Assembly (NCBI RefSeq): GCF_039503195.1
Contig: NZ_JBCJKP010000001.1
Location: forward strand, 10,168,001 to 10,232,000
Direction: 5' to 3'
Length of the DNA stretch: 64,000 nt
Source of the DNA: Streptomyces mirabilis
GTDB taxonomy: Bacteria; Actinomycetota; Actinomycetes; Streptomycetales; Streptomycetaceae
Shown: positions 9,550-16,938 of the stretch, piece by piece
Layout of the letters: the number at the start of each line of letters is the position of its first letter
How positions within the stretch are numbered: position 1 is the first letter of the stretch
The notes under the pieces: model-generated
The model's input: the letters and a program-made list of their open reading frames with translations, nothing else
What the model was told of the DNA's origin: nothing
Databases searched by the model: none
Translations under genes and position numbers: made by a program

Positions 9550-10113
9550 CTAGCGCGGCGCGAGGGCTTTGAGCCAGTCCTCGACGGTGACGACATCCGC
9601 CCAGTGCGGAAACAGCTTCTCGGTGAGGATGCGGTGCACCTCGGGGTCGGTGTCGAGGCAGGCATCCGTCAGGACGGTGAGGTCGAAGTCCAGGTCGATG
9701 GCGTGGCACAGGGTGGACAGCACCACACCGCTGGTGGCGATGCCGGTGAGAACAAGGCTGTCGATGTCACGAGCCCTGAGGACCAGGTCGAAGTCGCTGC
9801 CCGAGAACGCGCTCCCTCGCCGCTTGGTGACCACGATGTCACCCTGCTGGGGCGCGACGTCGTGATGGATCTCGGTGCCGGGGTCACCCTCGGTGAACAG
9901 GCCGGCCCGCGCGGCGGCGGTGAGCACCCTGTTGCGGGGGCTGATTTCCGGATTGCCCGGCCGTAACTCGATGACCACGTAGATCACGGGGATGCCCGCC
10001 GCGCGGGCACCCTCGATCGCATTCCGCAGGCGCGGCAGATATCCCGAGCCGTCGTCGGCGATACCCACGATGTCCCGTTGGACGTCCATCACGAGGAGCG
10101 CGCTGTTCGCCAT
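9550..10113 (-). CDS. Isochorismatase-fold cysteine hydrolase family protein without the usual Cys
   Basis: About 187 residues, one isochorismatase-like hydrolase domain. The first catalytic Asp is in LLVMDVQRD and the Lys in VVTKRRGSAF. The position that normally carries the nucleophilic Cys (GxATxxCVxxT) reads GIATSGVVLSTL, so Val replaces Cys. Family members that lack this Cys, such as true isochorismatases, act without a thioester intermediate; the actual substrate here cannot be told. Start ATG 10113 has AAGGGA nine bases upstream and begins directly with the family's first strand. It converges with the lacI-type gene. Confidence 0.85.
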   Translation of the reverse strand: MANSALLVMDVQRDIVGIADDGSGYLPRLRNAIEGARAAGIPVIYVVIELRPGNPEISPRNRVLTAAARAGLFTEGDPGTEIHHDVAPQQGDIVVTKRRGSAFSGSDFDLVLRARDIDSLVLTGIATSGVVLSTLCHAIDLDFDLTVLTDACLDTDPEVHRILTEKLFPHWADVVTVEDWLKALAPR

Positions 10114-10204
10114 ACTTGCCGTCCCTTCGTCGCGGGGAAACAAGAGCAAGTCTGGGGGATCGACCGAGCCGCGTTGGGGAATCGCGGAGATCCTCATACG
10201 GGGT

Positions 10205-10436
10205 CGACGCCGTCGATCCCGACCGGAAGGTGGCGGGGGCCGCGCGGACCGGGGCTCGCGCGGTCGGACGGTGGGCGGCGACGAGTCGGGGGTTCTCCAG
10301 CCGGTGCGCCAGCCGGGTGAGGGCGATCCGTGTCTCGGGACGCGCCAACGGGGCACCGAAGCAGCAGTGGATGCCGCCGCCGAAGCCGAGGTGTTCGTCG
10401 TGCTCGGCGTGGGTCGGGACGCCGACGGACTTGATC
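10205..10436 (-). pseudogene. Cytochrome P450 C-terminal fragment
   Basis: About 75 codons remain, from HAEHDEHLGFGGG through the heme loop FGGGIHCCFG with its axial Cys, then APLARPETRIALTRLAHRL. This is the last fifth of a bacterial P450 of about 400 residues. The substrate-binding and oxygen-activating helices are missing, so it cannot be active. It abuts a reductase fragment at about 10437 in a changed frame, which suggests a deletion fused two neighbours. Confidence 0.75.
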
Positions 10437-11105
10437 TCTTGTGCGCGGCGATCCCCGCCTGGGCGACGGCGTTGCCCCAGTGCTCCAGCGCGAGGTACTG
10501 GTAGTCGTGGACGGGGTGGGGGCAGCGGGCCACCTCGCCTGCGACGAACACATCGTCGGTCACGACGCCGTTGACGTCGACAGCACGGCACCGCGCATCG
10601 CACGCCACGCCCCAGTCCCCTGCCGCCGGCCCCGAGCTCTCCAGCTCTTCGACGTTGCGGATGCTGCCGAGAGCGGCCATCGCCACTTCGACGTCCAGAG
10701 TGCTGCCGTCGGACAGACGGGCGTGCCGCGGCCTCCCGCTGTCATCGCCTTCCAGTGACTCGACTCTGACGCCGCACCGCAGGCCGACGCCGTTGTCGCG
10801 CTGCATCTGCGCCGCGACCCCGCCGATCACCGCGCCCAGCACCCCGGACAGCGGGGCCGGGTCGCGCTCGAGTACGGTCACCTGCAGATCCAACTCGTGG
10901 CAGGCGGACGCTACTTCACAGCCGGTGAACCCGGCACCGATGACCAGCAACCGGCCGGGCCCGGCCGCCGGCCGCTGCCGCAGCCCTTCCGCGTCCTCCG
11001 CAGCGCGAACAGCCCGTCGAGCGCGGCCTCCGCCTCGTTCGGCCACGGGCGCGCCCGCACCCCGGTGGCGATGCTCGCGTCGGCGCTGCGGCTCGTGCCG
11101 GCGGC
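10437..11105 (-). pseudogene. FAD-dependent ferredoxin-reductase-like fragment
   Basis: The middle and C-terminal parts of a pyridine-nucleotide-disulphide-type oxidoreductase are readable. They include an NAD(P)-binding motif RLLVIGAGFTGCEVAS and the second FAD segment with DDVFVAGEVARCPHP. The N-terminal FAD domain is absent; the reading begins abruptly at SIATGVRARPW next to the methyltransferase stop. A frame change near 11001 fits one missing base. Reductases of this type feed electrons through a ferredoxin to P450s, so with the P450 fragment downstream it looks like the ruin of a P450 electron-transfer cluster. Confidence 0.7.
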
Positions 11106-11113
11106 TGCCGGAT

Positions 11114-11968
11114 TCACGGCTCGGCGGGGTTCTTTCCCCAGACGAAGACCTCGGTGCTCGGGAGGCGTTCGGAGAATCGGTCCGACGGGGACACCTCCCG
11201 CAGCAGGAGACGCACGTCCGACTCGAAGGCGGCGCGGCGCGCGCCGAACAGGTGCGGAGCCGAGAACGACATCGAGAACACCCCAGCGACGACGTCATCG
11301 CTCGTGCGCTCAAGCGCCTGCCCGCCGGGAACGACATGACGCCGAGGACCGGAGAATCCCGCGCGCGTGAGCACCGCCGCCTCGCCGCCGGGCGTGCCCT
11401 GCGGCAGCACCCCGCGCCCGGCGCGTCGTACCGGTCCGAGGTAGTGCCTGACCAACTCGTCCATCGCGGCATGGGGCACCGCTGGATACGGAAGACCGTC
11501 GACGGATCGATGCTCGGTCTTCAGATCCGAGATGTGCACGAACGCCCCGCCGGGCACGAGCATGTCCCTGATAGTGGCCGCCACCAGATCCCGATCCATC
11601 CAGTGGAAGGACTGGGCGAAGGTCGCCACGGTGAACGTCCCGAGACCTGCGGGCAGGTCCTCGGCCCGGACCCGCGCCCACCGCGACTTCCCGCTCACCC
11701 CCGCCTCGGCGGCTCCGCGCCCCGCTTCGGAGAGCATCCCGCTGTCCGGGTCCACACCGACGATCTCACCGAACAGGTGCGCAAGACCCAGTGCCAGGGT
11801 GCCCGGTCCGCATCCCACGTCGATCAGGCGCCCCCGCCCGTCGAGTCGCAGAACCTCGGCGAGCACGTCCGCGAGACCGGGTGCGTACGGGAGCCTTCCT
11901 CGTTGGTAGTAGGGGGCCGTCCCCGAGAACAACGTGTCGTCCCACTCCCAGCCGGCGACCACCGCCAT
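11114..11968 (-). CDS. Class I SAM-dependent methyltransferase
   Basis: About 284 residues. The SAM-binding motif I is RLIDVGCGPGTLALG at about residues 47-61, with the acidic end of strand 2 in EIVGVDPDSGML and motif post-II in FTVATFAQSFHWMDRD, typical of the UbiE/methyltransf_11 group. The substrate is not evident. Start ATG 11968 is close to the expected N-terminal helix (WDDTLFSGTAPYYQRGRLPY), a common opening for this family in actinomycetes. The gene is complete and precedes the decayed reductase/P450 pair. It could once have belonged to the same tailoring cluster, but that is inference. Confidence 0.85.
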   Translation of the reverse strand: MAVVAGWEWDDTLFSGTAPYYQRGRLPYAPGLADVLAEVLRLDGRGRLIDVGCGPGTLALGLAHLFGEIVGVDPDSGMLSEAGRGAAEAGVSGKSRWARVRAEDLPAGLGTFTVATFAQSFHWMDRDLVAATIRDMLVPGGAFVHISDLKTEHRSVDGLPYPAVPHAAMDELVRHYLGPVRRAGRGVLPQGTPGGEAAVLTRAGFSGPRRHVVPGGQALERTSDDVVAGVFSMSFSAPHLFGARRAAFESDVRLLLREVSPSDRFSERLPSTEVFVWGKNPAEP

Positions 11969-12193
11969 CCGCCACCCTTCACAGAAACACAGGATTGCCC
12001 GACGGCGGTCGCCGCGCCGGTCAAGATAGCGAACGCACGGTTGCCGGATGACCAGTCCTGCTTCTTCCGGGCCTGTGAGGTCTGGACGCTGGGTGCCGGG
12101 CCTGTCTCTTCACCTTTGGCTGGGCGATGGGTAAGTCCCAGGAAGCGCCCGTATGTTGGCGCCCTCACGAATGAGGCGGAGCGGGAGGTCTTA

Positions 12194-12985
12194 GTGAACC
12201 GTCGGAGCGATACATCGAGCCCGGAGCCGAATCCGAACCCGGTTGGGCGTGAGTCCCGCCAGGACATCTGCCGCTGCTTCGACCAGATCCACGCCCAGCC
12301 GCGCGCTCGCGTCGGCTTCCACACCGAACGGCAGGACACCTTGGCCCCCGGCTGGCAGCATCTGCTGGCGCTCATCGACGAGGCGGCCGCCGACGGCCGG
12401 GAGGAGTTCCGTCCGCTGGTCGAGCTCAACCCCCAGGAACGGCGGCAGATCGTCACTCTGCCGCCGACCATCGCCAAGCTGACGGCGGTCAAGCACCTCA
12501 TGCTCTACGGCAGCAACCTCGTCCGCATCCCACCCGAGATCGGGGCGATGACCAGCCTGGAGGAGTTCACCCCGTACACCTCCTACCGACTGCACTGGTT
12601 CCCGTACGAGATCACCAGATGCACGAGGCTCACCAGGAGCACGGTGAGTACACGCACTCTGTTCGGCAACTACAAGCTGCGGCCCCCCTTTCCGCGACTT
12701 CAGCCTGCCGAGACTTCGGTCGCCGGACTCGATACCGGCGACCTGGACCCACGCCGCTGGGGCGCGACAGCCATCTCCTCATGCAGCGTCTGCGACCGAG
12801 CGGTCGAGCTCGGCGGGCTCCACCCGGTCTGGATATCCCTGCGGGTGGCGACGGACGTGCTGCCCCTGCTGGTCAACGCGTGTTCGGCGCAGTGCGTTGC
12901 CGCACTTCCCCCGCCACCCGAGGGTTACGTCCGGTCCGCCCACGCAGGCGGCTCGGTCGGCCGACCCTCGACTGACCGGGACTGA
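12194..12985 (+). CDS. Leucine-rich-repeat-containing orphan protein
   Basis: About 263 residues, no signal peptide or membrane helix. Residues about 95-150 carry two to three degenerate leucine-rich repeats of the LP.xIxxLtaLkhLmLygnxLxxIPpeI type. The C-terminal part has a Cys-x-x-Cys pair (SSCSVCDRA) and another Cys cluster (VNACSAQC) that might bind metal. GTG 12194 was chosen because GGGAGG stands five bases upstream. I recognise no named function; LRR blades usually bind proteins. It is isolated between a methyltransferase and a rhamnosidase and ends inside a shared terminator. Confidence 0.7.
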   Translation: MNRRSDTSSPEPNPNPVGRESRQDICRCFDQIHAQPRARVGFHTERQDTLAPGWQHLLALIDEAAADGREEFRPLVELNPQERRQIVTLPPTIAKLTAVKHLMLYGSNLVRIPPEIGAMTSLEEFTPYTSYRLHWFPYEITRCTRLTRSTVSTRTLFGNYKLRPPFPRLQPAETSVAGLDTGDLDPRRWGATAISSCSVCDRAVELGGLHPVWISLRVATDVLPLLVNACSAQCVAALPPPPEGYVRSAHAGGSVGRPSTDRD

Positions 12986-13007
12986 CCGGCACACGGCCCG
13001 GTCAGTC
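12970..13007. terminator. Bidirectional terminator overlapping two stop codons
   Basis: GACTGACCGGG at 12970-12980 pairs perfectly with 12997-13007 (11 bp, 16-nt loop). The stop of the rightward LRR gene lies in the loop and the stop of the leftward GH106 gene lies in the right arm, so one hairpin serves both convergent genes. Confidence 0.6.
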
Positions 13008-15995
13008 GATCCGTGCCTCGCCGTACGGCACCAGCCGCACCGGCCCGAGCAGCCCGTACGACTGACGCGTGGTACCGCCGTAGACCGCGGGATCGCTGAC
13101 CCGCAGCCGGTTGGAGAGCGGGGTGGCGACCTCGACCTCGATGACATTGACCCCGCGTCCGAGCACGTCGCCCAGGTCCACCACCGGATGGATCTGGTCC
13201 ACGGGGTCGAGGCGGTGGCCGTTCACGGTGACGCGGCAGGTGTCGGTGACGGTGCCCAGTTCCAGGCGGGCACCGTGGCCGCCGGTCCACTCGTCGTCGA
13301 GGGCGACCGTGGTGCGGTAGCGGCCGATTCCGGAGACGTCCGCGAGCTCGGCGATCTGCGACCAGGGCAGCAGTGCGTCGAGGGTGAGGTCGTGCTCGAC
13401 GACGGTGGTGCGGTAGGGCGTGTCGCCGGGTCGCCAGTCCTGGACGTGCAGTTGCCAGGAGGCGAGATCCATCGGCGCGGGGACGGTCTTGAGTGTCGTC
13501 CGCACGGTGCGGCCTGAGGACAGGACGGTGCTGTACGTGCCTGCCGTGGTCGCCCGGACGGTGAGTCCGGCGTCGGTGAAGCGCACCTCGTCCGCCTCGC
13601 TGCCGAACGCGTGCGGACGGCTGCCGGCGCGGTCGCCGAAGAGACCGGGGCGGCCGAGGGCCAGGATCAGGGTCTCGGCGGGCTGGAGGGTGACGCGAGC
13701 GGTGACGGTGTCGCCGTCCTCGGTGTAGCGGGCGAGGCGCTCGGACCTACCGGTCCACGGGTCGAGGAGGTAGGGCACGGCGCCCGCGGTCGTGCGGCGC
13801 AGGGTGACCTCGTGGTCGATCGCGGCCACCGGCGGTTTGACGGTCTCGGCGTGCTTGCCGTTGCAGAAGTAGTAGTAGTCGACGCCGTCGGCCACGCGGT
13901 GGGCGTTGAGCAGGGTGGAGGAGGTCGCGTAGCCGACGTCGGGTGCCACCCCGAGGTCGGCGAGAGCGGTCGGGACGGCCGACTTGTCGGTGACCTGACG
14001 GACCAGCGGTTGGGCCACCAACTCGGTCACCACGGAACGCAGTGCGTCGCTCTCGCCGCTGTCCGGGACGCCGGGCGGTACGACGGTGTCCCAGGCGCCG
14101 AGCAGCACGACGGGCAGTCCGGCGCGGGCGAGGCGCAGCAGGGCGCGGGCGTCGGACAGCGCAAGGGTGACCGCGGAGCCGTAGAAGAAGTCGCCCTCGA
14201 CGAACAGGGCCTTGTACGCCGGGCCTTCGGGTGCGAGGCGCCCGTGGCGCACGGTGGCGGCGGGCAGGTCGAGCAGCGGCCCACTGAGGAACTGGTGGGT
14301 CCAGCCCAGGGGGATGCCCGTCGCGGTGAACCAGGAGGCGCCGATGCCGGTGGCGGTGTACCCGGTCTGCCGGAACACCGCGACGTCGACGCGCGGGCGG
14401 CCGGTCTGCAGCACCTGGTGAACCCGGCCCAGGTACCCCGACACGTCCGCGACGTGCCGCCAGGTCGGATGCCGCGGGCCCCAGGACTCGCCATAGCCGA
14501 CCGTCCCCTTGTACGGGGTGAAGGCGGCGTATCCGGGCCAGTTCACGCCCGGCAGCTCGGCGTAGGAGAAGCCGTGGACGACCGTCTGGTTGACCCCTGC
14601 CGCATAGGCGCCGCCCATGGTGCGCAGGAACTTCTGCCAGGTGGTGTTGTACGCGCCGCCGGCGTAGGCGCCCGCCTCACAGGACAACACGGCGTGCCCC
14701 GCCATGTCCCGGCCGCCCGCCAGGCAGCGGTAGTCGTCGAGGTTCTTGAAGCCGAGGGACTCGCCCTCGGGGATGTCCAGGAGCGCGGCCGAGGCGATCG
14801 CGTCGGTCTGCAGACCGTAGGGCTGGGACCGCAGTTCGAGGCCGAGGGAATGGGCCCAGGCGCGCAGGGCCGTCACATGGTGCCGGTTGAAGAGGACGGA
14901 CACCGTTTCCCAGAAGTCGTGCCGGATCTGCCGGGTGACGGCGGCTTCGAACGCGAAGACCTGGTTGCCGTGGTTGAGGATCACGGCGGGCAGCAGCGGC
15001 AGCAGAGAGCGGCCGGTGTGGGCGAGGAACGCGTCCGGGAGGCCGGGCGTCCACTGGAGGCCGTCGGTCTCCAGCTCGATGGAGTCCTCGAAGAGCGCCC
15101 CGCCGGAGACCTTGAGCAGGCGCCGGACGGTGGGGGAGAGGAGGTGGGCCTCCCAGAAGTCGGTCACGGCGCGTGTGCCGGCCGCGCTGAAGTGGTCGAC
15201 CACGTACGCGGCCGGGGCGGTGTGCGGGCCGCCCTCCGGAGTCTGCCCGGAACCGCGTACCCAGTAGGACACGATCACCCAGCTGCCGTCGTCGGGCGCG
15301 GTCCAGGCGAGCGAGCCGTCGGTGACGGCGCCGGTGAGGTCCCGGACCGAGTCCAGGTCGAGCCCCGTCTCCTTGCGGGTGGAGTTCGCGGTGTTCACCC
15401 GGGCGGCCTGCACCAGGAGCAACTGCTGCCGGGTCACGCCCGAGGCGGCGGCGTGGACCGGGGCCGGCACCGGACCGGTGTAGGCGGATCCCGCCGTCAA
15501 CGTGGCCGTCCCGTAGGCGAGTTCCTTGACCGCCGCCTCGCTGTCCGGTGTGATGCCGGGGACCGCCGCCGGCCAGCTGGGGCCGATGGTCAGATCGACG
15601 GTGAGGCCGCGCCGGGCCGCCTGGCCGAGTGCCGCCTCCACTCCCGTCACCCACGCGGCGCTGCCCCAGCCGTGCCGCTCGGTGTCCAGGACCGAGGCGT
15701 CCGTGACGCTGTGATGGACCGCGGCTATCTCGGCCCCGCCGAAACCGGCGTCGGCGATCTGGTCGATCTCGCGTCTGATCTCGTCGGGCCGCACGAGGCC
15801 GTCGGGCCACCACCAGCGGAACTTCGGCCGGACGGCGCGCCCGGGCGTCGCGAAGGGCGACCCGACGGCGGTCGAGGCCCTCGCCACCGCGGGCAGGCTC
15901 CAGTCGAACGCACCGGCCGCGGCCGTGGCGACGGCGGCTCCGAGGAGGGCGCGGCGGGGAAGCCCCGAGCTGCGGGCCGGGGTGACGTTGCTCAT
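13002..15995 (-). CDS. Tat-exported GH106-type alpha-L-rhamnosidase-like glycoside hydrolase
   Basis: About 997 residues. The N-terminus has a twin-arginine signal (LPRRALLGAAVATAAAGAF), so the enzyme is exported folded. The mature protein opens with PKFRWWWPDGLVRPDEIRRE, the conserved start of the GH106 catalytic region. A long TIM-barrel/beta-rich body follows, and a C-terminal galactose-binding-like beta domain lies at about residues 830-980. GH106 enzymes release alpha-linked L-rhamnose from plant pectin (RG-I/RG-II) or glycosides; substrate is inferred. ATG 15995 was chosen because it puts the signal peptide at the N-terminus, though its ribosome site is weak. A LacI-type operator-like sequence lies 58 bp upstream. 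The gene is alone, without a transporter. Confidence 0.8.
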   Translation of the reverse strand: MSNVTPARSSGLPRRALLGAAVATAAAGAFDWSLPAVARASTAVGSPFATPGRAVRPKFRWWWPDGLVRPDEIRREIDQIADAGFGGAEIAAVHHSVTDASVLDTERHGWGSAAWVTGVEAALGQAARRGLTVDLTIGPSWPAAVPGITPDSEAAVKELAYGTATLTAGSAYTGPVPAPVHAAASGVTRQQLLLVQAARVNTANSTRKETGLDLDSVRDLTGAVTDGSLAWTAPDDGSWVIVSYWVRGSGQTPEGGPHTAPAAYVVDHFSAAGTRAVTDFWEAHLLSPTVRRLLKVSGGALFEDSIELETDGLQWTPGLPDAFLAHTGRSLLPLLPAVILNHGNQVFAFEAAVTRQIRHDFWETVSVLFNRHHVTALRAWAHSLGLELRSQPYGLQTDAIASAALLDIPEGESLGFKNLDDYRCLAGGRDMAGHAVLSCEAGAYAGGAYNTTWQKFLRTMGGAYAAGVNQTVVHGFSYAELPGVNWPGYAAFTPYKGTVGYGESWGPRHPTWRHVADVSGYLGRVHQVLQTGRPRVDVAVFRQTGYTATGIGASWFTATGIPLGWTHQFLSGPLLDLPAATVRHGRLAPEGPAYKALFVEGDFFYGSAVTLALSDARALLRLARAGLPVVLLGAWDTVVPPGVPDSGESDALRSVVTELVAQPLVRQVTDKSAVPTALADLGVAPDVGYATSSTLLNAHRVADGVDYYYFCNGKHAETVKPPVAAIDHEVTLRRTTAGAVPYLLDPWTGRSERLARYTEDGDTVTARVTLQPAETLILALGRPGLFGDRAGSRPHAFGSEADEVRFTDAGLTVRATTAGTYSTVLSSGRTVRTTLKTVPAPMDLASWQLHVQDWRPGDTPYRTTVVEHDLTLDALLPWSQIAELADVSGIGRYRTTVALDDEWTGGHGARLELGTVTDTCRVTVNGHRLDPVDQIHPVVDLGDVLGRGVNVIEVEVATPLSNRLRVSDPAVYGGTTRQSYGLLGPVRLVPYGEARID

Positions 15996-16052
15996 GGATC
16001 TCGTCCACTCTCTCGGAGGGCAGCACAAACAGGACCCCTTCGGGGCCCACGC

Positions 16053-16069
16053 TTTTGAATCGTTTAAAT
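16053..16069. promoter_or_regulatory. LacI-type operator-like element upstream of GH106
   Basis: TTTTGAATCGTTTAAAT is an A/T-rich near-palindrome with a central CG (matching TTxAA.CG.TTxAA) in very G/C-rich surroundings. Its form resembles operators of LacI-family sugar repressors. The regulator is not encoded next to it, so control in trans is inferred. Confidence 0.5.
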
Positions 16070-16232
16070 CCCCCGGGAAGCTACGGCCCCGGATCGGAGA
16101 GCGTCAAGATCCGTGCACACCTTCGACCACCGTCGCGTCAGGAGGCGTGCGGGAGCTTCGCAGGCGGACATCAGGAAGTTGTCAGGGTGTGGGAAGACCC
16201 TCTCGCCCCCCTTTTTCCGGGGCGCAGGCGCT

Positions 16233-16238
16233 TACCAT
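16233..16238 (+). promoter_or_regulatory. -10 element of a probable leaderless promoter
   Basis: TACCAT ends seven bases before the GTG at 16246. That is the spacing expected when transcription starts at the start codon itself. No ribosome site precedes the GTG, which supports leaderless translation of the response regulator. The -35 region is poor. Confidence 0.45.
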
Positions 16239-16245
16239 CGGCCAC

Positions 16246-16938
16246 GTGTGCGCACATGTGCTGGTCGCGGAGGACGACGAGAAACAGGCGGAGCTGATAC
16301 GCCGCTCACTGCTTCAGGAGGGACACACCGCGACCGTGGTCCACGACGGCGGGGCCGCGCTCGACGAGGTACGGAGGCACAAGCCCGACCTCGTCGTCCT
16401 CGACCTGATGCTGCCGGTGATCGACGGCTTCGGCGTATGCCGGGTACTGCGCCGGGACGGCGACATCCCCGTCCTCATGCTCACCGCCCGCTCCGCCGAG
16501 GACGACGTCCTGCTCGGCCTCGAACTCGGCGCCGACGACTACATGACCAAGCCGTACAGCCCGCGCGAGCTGATGGCCCGTATCCGCACGGTCCTGCGGC
16601 GCAGCGGGCGCCCGGCCGATGAGCAGGACCGGGCCGTACGGGCCGCCGGAATCACCGTCGACCCGGTCCGGCACGAAGTGCACTGCGACGGCGGGCGCGT
16701 GGAGTGCACCCCTGGCGAGTACGAGATCCTGCGCGCCATGACCGCGGAACCCGAACGGGTCTTCTCCCGGCGTCAGTTGCTCCAGTGCACCCGCGGTATC
16801 GACCGGGCCTCCACCGAACGGGCCATCGACGTGCACATCATGAACCTGCGCAAGAAGATCGAGCACGATCCCCGCCGGCCGGTGCGGCTGCTGACCGTGT
16901 TCGGCGTCGGCTACAAGCTCAGCGGTGGGCGCGGGTGA
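16246..16938 (+). CDS. OmpR/PhoB family response regulator
   Basis: About 230 residues. The receiver domain spans about 1-115 with the acidic pair EDD (LVAEDDEK), the phospho-acceptor Asp in VVLDLMLP, the conserved Thr in MLTARS and Lys in MTKPYSP. The winged-helix output domain spans about 130-228 (ECTPGEYEILRAM, FGVGYKL). The GTG at 16246 is preferred; the GTG at 16258 would clip the first strand. The stop overlaps the start of the kinase gene in a GTGA arrangement, so the two are co-translated. Targets are unknown; the pair stands alone, without an obvious regulated gene beside it. Confidence 0.9.
   Translation: MCAHVLVAEDDEKQAELIRRSLLQEGHTATVVHDGGAALDEVRRHKPDLVVLDLMLPVIDGFGVCRVLRRDGDIPVLMLTARSAEDDVLLGLELGADDYMTKPYSPRELMARIRTVLRRSGRPADEQDRAVRAAGITVDPVRHEVHCDGGRVECTPGEYEILRAMTAEPERVFSRRQLLQCTRGIDRASTERAIDVHIMNLRKKIEHDPRRPVRLLTVFGVGYKLSGGRG

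Noticed and set aside
13611..16058. 815-codon open frame on the plus strand opposite the GH106 gene
   Set aside because: It mirrors the high third-position GC of the real gene; the peptide is Gly/Val/Arg-rich with no domain, while the minus frame has a Tat signal and GH106 motifs.
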